64,000 nucleotides of DNA from an uncultured Clostridia bacterium. GTDB taxonomy: Bacteria > Bacillota > Clostridia > UBA1381. The notes beneath the pieces are model-generated. The model saw nothing but the letters and a program-made list of their open reading frames with translations, searched no databases and was not told where the DNA came from. The stretch lies in assembly GCA_934476675.1 (NCBI GenBank), contig CAKSOE010000001.1:310001-374000 (forward strand), read 5' to 3'. The position numbers were made by a program, and so were the translations under genes. Shown here in pieces: positions 60,543 through 64,000 of the stretch. Position 1 is the first letter of the stretch. Every line of letters begins with the position of its first letter.

Positions 60543-63059
60543 ATGCGATTAAATAATTTATTCCCACAGGGGCGTACGCTTGTAGATACAGTAAAAACTA
60601 CGGCAAGAAGTACCCCCGACAACCGTATACCTGTAGCCGAGTGCGTAGCTGATGTTATGAAAAAAACCAAACCGGGCGTATGGAATATTAAATACCCAAA
60701 ACTACGTACACAAGGCTTTAAGGACTATAAAGCAATAACCACTATAGCGGAGCTTACAGAGTACATAAAGCATTGTGAGGAAACAGGCTTAGGCGGTTTT
60801 GACTATGAAACAAGCGGCGACCGCGACCACAGAGAGCCGCCGAAGGACGCAGACGGAAACACTGTAACGGGTAAAGAGCTTGACGCCTGGACGAAAGACG
60901 TAAACCTTGACCCGTGGAAAGCTGAAGTATGTGCTATGAGCCTGTCGGCTGCTTGTGATGAAGCAAGGGCTATCTTTATTGATAACCCCGGTGCTAATCA
61001 ATTTGAGCCGGGTCTACCGAGAAGCGAAGCCCGCCGCAGACTGTTTAATACATTGGAAAAGTATTTTTTCACTAATACAAAAATAATGAAAATAGCTGTA
61101 AATATGGCATTTGAAACAAAGTTTACAGCTAAATACGGTAAATATATCCTTATGCCGTGTGCTGACCCGTTTATAGCCTGGATAAGAATAATGCAGCTTA
61201 TAGCACCGCAGAAGATAGCAAACCCTAAACGTCCGTACGTCGGGAAAGGTCTAAAACCTATGACTAAAGCCGTATTTGGTGTACAAATGAACGAATTTAC
61301 GGGAGTGCTGAAAAAGAATAACGCTTTATTTTTCGACGAAGTACCAAACGACGAAAACGACGCACTTAGTTACTGTTGTGAGGACAGCGACTACGCCGTA
61401 CAGCATTATTTATACTGGGACGAAATAGCTAAGCAGATACCTAACCATAATGACATATACCCTACGTACAGCGAATGGCTAAAAGCTATTGAAATGCCGT
61501 TTACACGCGTTACGGGTATTATGGAATTTTGGGGAATGTATTGGGACAGTGATGTAAGCCAGACAAAGAGAGAGGAAGCCGAAATAGCCCAGGAAGAAGC
61601 GGCAGAAACCATAAAACGTATAGCACTTGACAACTTCGGTATAGACCTAAACGTAGGTAAAGGCGGCAAAACTAAGGACGTAAAAAGTTTTATTTTTGAC
61701 ACGCTAAAACTACCAGCGGCGGCGTGGTCCACTACTACAAAAGAGCCGAGTTTAGACAGTAACGCTATTATGGATATGATATTTATGCTGGAAAATAATT
61801 TAATAGACCCGGACGAAGAAAAATATTTAGAAGTCCCGCTACCAGAAGAATGGGAAACCGTACCGCTTGATATTGATTACAGCCAGCACGCTACGTTATG
61901 GAAACGTGACTATACAGCCGCTGAAATACGCCGTATGCGGATAGCGCAACGCAAACCGCATAAGTATAAGGCTGAAGGTATTAAGTTGTTACAGGCAATG
62001 CAAAAAATACAAAAATATACTACGTTGTTGTCGTCGCATATTGAGGGACGCGAAAAGTATATAAACCCTGTAACAGGCAGAATACACGCACATTATGAGC
62101 CGTGGACTGAAACCGCCCGCTTAGCGTCAAGTAACCCTAACGGACAGAATGTACCGCGCCCGGATAACGACGCCCTGGGTGTACGTAACTTTTATAAAGC
62201 TGCTCCCGGCAAGGTATTGTTACTGGAAGATGAAAGCGGTTTCGAGCTTAGACTGACAGCGTGGCGCAGTAATTGTAACGTAATGCTTAACGCGTTCCGA
62301 AACCACGAGGACCTACACCGTAAAACAGCCGCCACTATGCAAGGTAAGCCAGAAAGTGAAATCACAAAACACGAAAGAAGCGGAGCTAAAGCCGCAAATT
62401 TCGGCAGTGTATACGGCGGTACTGAACACGCCCTACAAAAAACGTTTAAAAAACAAGAAATACGAAAGTCATTACCAGAGTGTAAAGCCCTTGTAGACGC
62501 AGTTATGAAAACGTATCCGGGCATACCGAAGTATCAACGCGAAGCTGTGTTGCTGTCACGCGAAACCGGGTACGCTGAAACAATTTACGGCTTTAAACGT
62601 TTGCTTCCGTACATAAACAGCGGTAACAGGTATAACCGAAGCGACGACGAAAGACGCGCCCAAAATACACCTATACAGGGTAGCGCCGCCGATATTATGA
62701 AACGAGCGCAGAACACTGTATACGAAAAAATAGGACTTGATACAGCAGCATTTAACGGTAATGCTGTAAACGTGTGGGACGGTTTTATACAAGAAACGAA
62801 GGACCTGTTAAGCGTACCCGCTTTTATGCGACACGGACATACAGATATGATAGCCCAGATACACGACGAAATTATATGCGAAATTGACGACGACTTAGGG
62901 CTTATCGAAAAGTACGCCGCCTGGCAAAAAGCGGTTATGGAAATACCGCCGTTACCGGGCTTCCCTATCCAGCTGGAAGCTGAAGCAAGTATAGCCTACA
63001 GCTGGGGACAAAAACAAGACTTAGACAAATGGTTAGAGGTGAGAAAAAATGAACAGTAA
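60543..63059 (+). CDS. DNA polymerase, family A, with 3'-5' exonuclease
   Basis: An 838-residue phage replicase. The exonuclease starts at GGFDYETSG (Asp87, Glu89) with KIAVNMAFETKF as Exo II and a YCCEDSDYAVQHY Exo III. The polymerase has motif A LLEDESGFELRLTAW (Asp near 563), motif B KHERSGAKAANFGSVYGG and motif C IAQIHDEII. A distinctive AQNTPIQGSAADIMKRAQ matches family A. No 5' nuclease domain is present, as expected for phage Pol. It directly follows the primase-helicase; the next start overlaps its stop. Confidence 0.96.
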   Translation: MRLNNLFPQGRTLVDTVKTTARSTPDNRIPVAECVADVMKKTKPGVWNIKYPKLRTQGFKDYKAITTIAELTEYIKHCEETGLGGFDYETSGDRDHREPPKDADGNTVTGKELDAWTKDVNLDPWKAEVCAMSLSAACDEARAIFIDNPGANQFEPGLPRSEARRRLFNTLEKYFFTNTKIMKIAVNMAFETKFTAKYGKYILMPCADPFIAWIRIMQLIAPQKIANPKRPYVGKGLKPMTKAVFGVQMNEFTGVLKKNNALFFDEVPNDENDALSYCCEDSDYAVQHYLYWDEIAKQIPNHNDIYPTYSEWLKAIEMPFTRVTGIMEFWGMYWDSDVSQTKREEAEIAQEEAAETIKRIALDNFGIDLNVGKGGKTKDVKSFIFDTLKLPAAAWSTTTKEPSLDSNAIMDMIFMLENNLIDPDEEKYLEVPLPEEWETVPLDIDYSQHATLWKRDYTAAEIRRMRIAQRKPHKYKAEGIKLLQAMQKIQKYTTLLSSHIEGREKYINPVTGRIHAHYEPWTETARLASSNPNGQNVPRPDNDALGVRNFYKAAPGKVLLLEDESGFELRLTAWRSNCNVMLNAFRNHEDLHRKTAATMQGKPESEITKHERSGAKAANFGSVYGGTEHALQKTFKKQEIRKSLPECKALVDAVMKTYPGIPKYQREAVLLSRETGYAETIYGFKRLLPYINSGNRYNRSDDERRAQNTPIQGSAADIMKRAQNTVYEKIGLDTAAFNGNAVNVWDGFIQETKDLLSVPAFMRHGHTDMIAQIHDEIICEIDDDLGLIEKYAAWQKAVMEIPPLPGFPIQLEAEASIAYSWGQKQDLDKWLEVRKNEQ

Positions 63060-63801
63060 GCGTAAAGGAATTATTTTAATAATTATATCGGCTATATTAG
63101 TTTTAGGAGTGATGATATATGAAAAAACAACCGTACAAACGCCAGCCCGTACCGAAGGACACACTGACCGTAGGTATGCTGGAAGCGCAGACAGAGGAAC
63201 AAAAAAAGACGATACAGGACTTGAAACTACAGCGGGACCGCCTACAGGCACAGCAACAGGCAGCGACGACCGAAGTACACCGCTTACGGAACTTGTTACA
63301 GAAGCAACGGCGTACGATAGTAGGCCTGCAAGTAACACTATTTGCTATCCTTACGCTTGTGGCTACGGTCCTGGTGATACTGACAACGTAAACCGTAACC
63401 CTAACGTAGTATATTACGACGCAGAAACCTTACGCCGCGGACTGTTATATAACCTTAAACCATACGCGGAAGCCTTTGTACAAGCCCAGGACGAATACGG
63501 TATAGACGCGGTGTTTTTAGCCGCCGTAGCCGCTGAAGAAAGCGGTTACGGCAGATACACCGCAAACAAAAATAATATCTTTGGCTACGGCCGTAAAGCC
63601 TTTGTCAGTGTCCCGGAGTGTGTAGACTATGTAGCCGGGAAAATACGCAGTAATTACCTTAACCCGGACGGTATCTATTATAAGGGCTGTAGTGTTTCGG
63701 ACATAGCCGTATATTATAACAACGGGTCTACATATTGGATAAATAATGTCACGGTAATTATGACCGAAATAACTACACGTGCAAGCAGAAAGGACGGATA
63801 A
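63049..63801 (+). CDS. Membrane-anchored glucosaminidase/lysozyme-like protein
   Basis: A 250-residue protein with an N-terminal membrane helix (about 7-24; GIILIIISAILVLGVMIYE), a low-complexity Thr/Gly/Asp linker (about 25-115) and a C-terminal lysozyme-fold domain. The latter has VFLAAVAAEESGYGRYTANK, NNIFGYGRKAF and ECVDYVAGKIRSNYL (catalytic Glu near 163-164), as in GH73-type glucosaminidases. The start overlaps the polymerase stop, with GAGGTGAG upstream. It may cut the wall during infection or lysis. A second gene is encoded inside the linker region. Confidence 0.82.
   Translation: MNSKRKGIILIIISAILVLGVMIYEKTTVQTPARTEGHTDRRYAGSADRGTKKDDTGLETTAGPPTGTATGSDDRSTPLTELVTEATAYDSRPASNTICYPYACGYGPGDTDNVNRNPNVVYYDAETLRRGLLYNLKPYAEAFVQAQDEYGIDAVFLAAVAAEESGYGRYTANKNNIFGYGRKAFVSVPECVDYVAGKIRSNYLNPDGIYYKGCSVSDIAVYYNNGSTYWINNVTVIMTEITTRASRKDG
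63119..63391 (+). CDS. Overlapping coiled-coil, tail-anchored membrane protein
   Basis: A 90-residue frame (+1 relative to its host gene), wholly inside the glucosaminidase-like gene. AGGAG lies 9 bases before its ATG. A basic N-terminus leads to a coiled coil (about 22-64; MLEAQTEEQKKTIQDLKLQR and VHRLRNLLQKQRRT) and one C-terminal membrane helix (about 67-89; VGLQVTLFAILTLVATVLV). This is a coherent protein, unlike most shadow frames. It covers exactly the low-complexity linker of the outer protein. The combination recalls holin or spanin helper genes embedded in lysis genes. Confidence 0.7.
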   Translation: MKKQPYKRQPVPKDTLTVGMLEAQTEEQKKTIQDLKLQRDRLQAQQQAATTEVHRLRNLLQKQRRTIVGLQVTLFAILTLVATVLVILTT

Positions 63802-63804
63802 CAA

Positions 63805-64000
63805 ATGTGTAAAAGATTTATGGACGTACATACGGACGACGGAATATATAAACTTATAATCGACGACGATAGCGGCGACCTTGACAGTATTGTAAACAGT
63901 ACAATAAACGATTTAGACGCTTTAGGTGTACCGTGGCACGGCTGGACGCCTTACGACGACCACAGGAGCGACGCAAGTATTATTGTTTTCGGTGCTGATA
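63805..64000 (+). CDS. Prophage protein, cut by the window end
   Basis: An ATG after GAAAGGACGG opens a frame that runs off the window. The 65 visible residues are acidic (FMDVHTDDGIYKLIIDDDSG, WHGWTPYDDH). No domain recognised. It starts 3 bases after the glucosaminidase-like stop and so continues the operon. Confidence 0.6.
   Translation, partial: MCKRFMDVHTDDGIYKLIIDDDSGDLDSIVNSTINDLDALGVPWHGWTPYDDHRSDASIIVFGAD

Noticed and set aside
1..64000. CRISPR array
   Set aside because: No regularly spaced direct repeats were seen on either strand.

Overview
The window comes from a low-GC Gram-positive, most likely a spore-forming anaerobic clostridium (class Clostridia). The evidence is a SpoIIM-family gene, a NiaR-type regulator beside nadABC, a VanW-domain protein, an ECF riboflavin importer under an FMN riboswitch, LL-diaminopimelate aminotransferase, an ANTAR regulator beside glutamine synthetase, strong AGGAGG-type ribosome sites, and TTGACA-17-TATAAT promoters. 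No 16S gene or other species marker is present, so I do not name a genus.

Bases 1-42,298 are ordinary chromosome. In order they hold: a hybrid histidine kinase (cut by the window edge) with its Hpt partner; a hydrolase and a DUF2130 protein; the leftward nadA-nadB-nadC-niaR operon behind a near-perfect palindrome; an NfeD/SPFH membrane pair; spoIIM, xerD and ribU; lysS; a VanW protein; a divergent type IIA topoisomerase pair; citrate synthase, tagA and tmk; lexA and metK; a nitrogen/lysine block (glnA, ANTAR regulator, dapF, dapL, gltB, gltD); and a livJHMGF branched-chain amino acid importer. Several leaders look regulated by RNA structure: the FMN riboswitch, the glnA leader and the liv leader.

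At 42,299-42,343 lies the 3' half of a tRNA-Thr(GGT) gene, broken in the anticodon loop. It is the left attachment site of a prophage that fills the rest of the window and runs past its end. From left to right the prophage carries: a convergent type I toxin-antitoxin-like locus; a lysogeny control region (TTG-start repressor, divergent promoters with repeated operators, a second operator family); an early region of small genes and Rha; then replication and recombination genes. The last group includes a Rad50/SbcC ATPase split into two genes, an Mre11/SbcD nuclease, a decayed C5 methyltransferase, a Dam-like methylase, an HNH-AP2 endonuclease, a RecU-like resolvase, an SF2 helicase, a primase-MCM helicase fusion and a family A DNA polymerase. 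The right end has a membrane-anchored glucosaminidase-like protein whose linker contains a second complete gene in another frame. No phage integrase, structural or packaging gene lies in the window.

The most unusual items are the split Rad50 with a zinc hook at the end of its N-terminal half, the overprinted coiled-coil/membrane gene at 63,119-63,391, and the toxin-antitoxin locus at the left prophage end.
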